A stretch of DNA of 6,038 bases from CAWKEY01 sp963848675 (GTDB lineage: Bacteria > Pseudomonadota > Gammaproteobacteria > Methylococcales > Methylomonadaceae): positions 1-6,038 of the forward strand of contig CAWKEY010000012.1 of assembly GCA_963848675.1 (NCBI GenBank), read 5' to 3'. The notes beneath the pieces were generated by a model. That model was not told where the DNA came from, did not search any database, and saw nothing but the letters and a program-made list of their open reading frames with translations. A program made the translations under genes and the position numbers. Below are positions 4,644 to 6,038 of the stretch, piece by piece (the stretch's first letter is position 1; each line of letters begins with the position of its first letter).

Positions 4644-6038
4644 ATGAACAGTCAATTCATGCGGGCACTGGCCCACCAACCCCTATATTCTGTCGACCCT
4701 GATTATGAAAGCCTGATTCGGTTCTGGGTTCTCAAGATACTGGTTGAATTAGGCGCGACAACAGAAATATATCGATGAAAATGAGTTTATTTCTGAAACC
4801 ATCACCAGCCTTCTTGGCCTGAAGATCAACCCATTTGGAAACGAGAAATCCAATCGGCAAAAGGTCAAGGAAAGGATTAATCACCTGTATGAAAATGAAG
4901 TGTACGCTTGCAAGCGTCTGGAGATAGATAGCACGCTGAGAAATAACCTGAATGTGTTATCCGGTCAAATAGGACTCGGTCATGCGGAGGTAAGGGTTCT
5001 CGAATTCGCCATTTTACTGGATACGGAAATCGTGCTCGATCAGGCCCTGGACCTGCTGGGAGACGTCGGCTTATTAATGTTCTACACGCTGCTGGCTTCT
5101 TTGTTGATGATACCCGTGGAACAAATCAAATCCATCCTATCACCCGGTGGCTTATTGTTTCAATCAGGCCTGCTGAAGATCGACCTCGGTCATTCCATGC
5201 GTTTTAGCAATTACTTTGAGCTGATGAGCCGGAATTTGGGCGGCAGATTACGTACTGATGCGGTCACCCTGGAAAGTATGTTTTCAGATGTCCTGTGGCC
5301 GGTTAGCGAGGGAGATCTATCCATCGATGATTATCCCCATTTGAGCGGCCCTATCGCTCGCATGATCCGCTATTTGCAACAGGCATTTGATCAGGGGCAA
5401 ACTAAAGGTATCAACATTCTGCTTTACGGGTCTCCGGGGACTGGAAAAACCGAGTTGTCGAAATGTTTGGCGCAACAGGCGGCTGCAGAGCTTTATGCAA
5501 TACCCGGTCAGAATCTTGAAAATGCGATAAAACTGATTTCGGAAGATCGTATCAAGGCGCTCTCCATTGCGCAGTATTTATTCAACAACCAGAGAACGAT
5601 GGTGCTGTTTGATGAAGTAGAAGACATCTTTAATGATGGTGGGGCTTTCCTGCCGAGTACCGCCGATAGCATGAAAGCGAGGATCAATCATTTACTCGAA
5701 ACAAACCCCGTGCCGGTTATCTGGATTACGAATCACATAAAGGGCATCGATAATGCTTTTCTGAGGCGGTTTGACATGGTGCTTGAAGTGAATGCCCCAC
5801 CAGAAAGCCAGCGCAAGATAGCCATCAAAAAAATATGCGGTGGCACTCTGCAGCAGATCACCATCGATCGGCTAGCTAAAAATGAATCTGTTTCTCCTGC
5901 CATCGTCGCACGTGTCAACAAGGTGCTTTTGGCAAGCAAGACCAACGGGGAGCCGGTTGATGAAGCGTTTATACAGATGGTCAACCAGACCTTAAAGGCC
6001 CAGGGATTGTCGAAAGTCAGGACGTGTAAAACTGACCT
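4644..6038 (+). pseudogene. AAA+ ATPase gene, frameshifted near its start and cut by the window end
   Basis: Translation from the ATG, nine bases after GAGGA, gives 44 residues (through DYESLIRFWVLKILVELGAT) and stops at TGA 4776-4778. The frame one base later is open from 4753 to the window end and continues the protein naturally (QQKYIDENEFISETITSLLG), so one extra base lies in 4753-4776. The first ~250 residues are a helical domain of unknown role. Then comes an AAA+ module: GSPGTGKT Walker A at 5428-5451, VLFDEVED Walker B at about 5602-5625, the sensor-1 Asn in WITNH at 5731-5733, FLRRFD with the arginine finger at about 5758-5775, and a helical lid. All ATPase residues are present. Related proteins I recall are about 700 residues with a second AAA+ module, which would lie beyond the window. 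Substrate is unknown. It may be a pseudogene, a +1 frameshifted gene or a sequencing error; the first in-frame ATG after the shift is only at 5077, GTG at 4900. Confidence 0.75.

Noticed and set aside
5733..5984. 83-codon minus-strand open frame at the right end
   Set aside because: It lies antisense to the AAA+ module over sensor-1 and the arginine finger, which are clearly coding on the plus strand.

Overview
This looks like an accessory or plasmid-derived region from a proteobacterium, most likely a gammaproteobacterium. That assignment rests on protein style only (KfrA-like, HigBA and Phd/PIN toxin-antitoxin modules, ISNCY and IS200/IS605 remnants). There are no rRNA, tRNA or conserved housekeeping genes to fix a taxon. 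All the genes belong to the mobile gene pool, and several are broken.

Layout from left to right. (1) Positions 1-591 hold the C-terminal remnant of an ISNCY-like DDE transposase on the minus strand, cut at both ends. (2) Positions 598-1413 hold an apparently intact KfrA-like DNA-binding coiled-coil protein on the minus strand. A CGTAT pentamer array at 1435-1483, just upstream of its start, is a good candidate for its own operator. A perfect 15-bp inverted repeat marks the junction between kfrA and the transposase remnant. (3) About 1500-3104 is an IS200/IS605-type unit carrying only tnpB, which appears catalytically intact (1815-3080). It has a 3' hairpin and probably an overlapping omegaRNA, and an unexplained ~200-bp segment precedes it. 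(4) Positions 3045-3591 (minus strand) hold a higB-higA toxin-antitoxin operon. HigB is complete, but higA has lost its DNA-binding half at the tnpB junction. (5) Positions 3784-4447 (plus strand) hold a complete Phd-VapC (PIN) toxin-antitoxin pair with a 22-bp palindrome over its probable promoter. (6) From 4644 to the window end is a large AAA+ ATPase gene, interrupted by a single +1 frameshift near 4753-4776 and running off the window.

How the parts relate: the two toxin-antitoxin modules are transcribed divergently from a 233-bp intergenic region in which candidate promoters and dyads can be seen on both sides. KfrA plus two toxin-antitoxin modules suggests plasmid maintenance or a former plasmid integrated as an island. 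The IS remnants explain the truncations. The most interesting points are: intact HigB paired with a HigA fragment that keeps only the N-terminal half; a TnpB whose adjacent guide would come from higA itself; the KfrA pentamer array; and the AAA+ gene, whose leader can form two mutually exclusive RNA structures, one of which buries the start codon. I found no multi-gene system that I could firmly call new.
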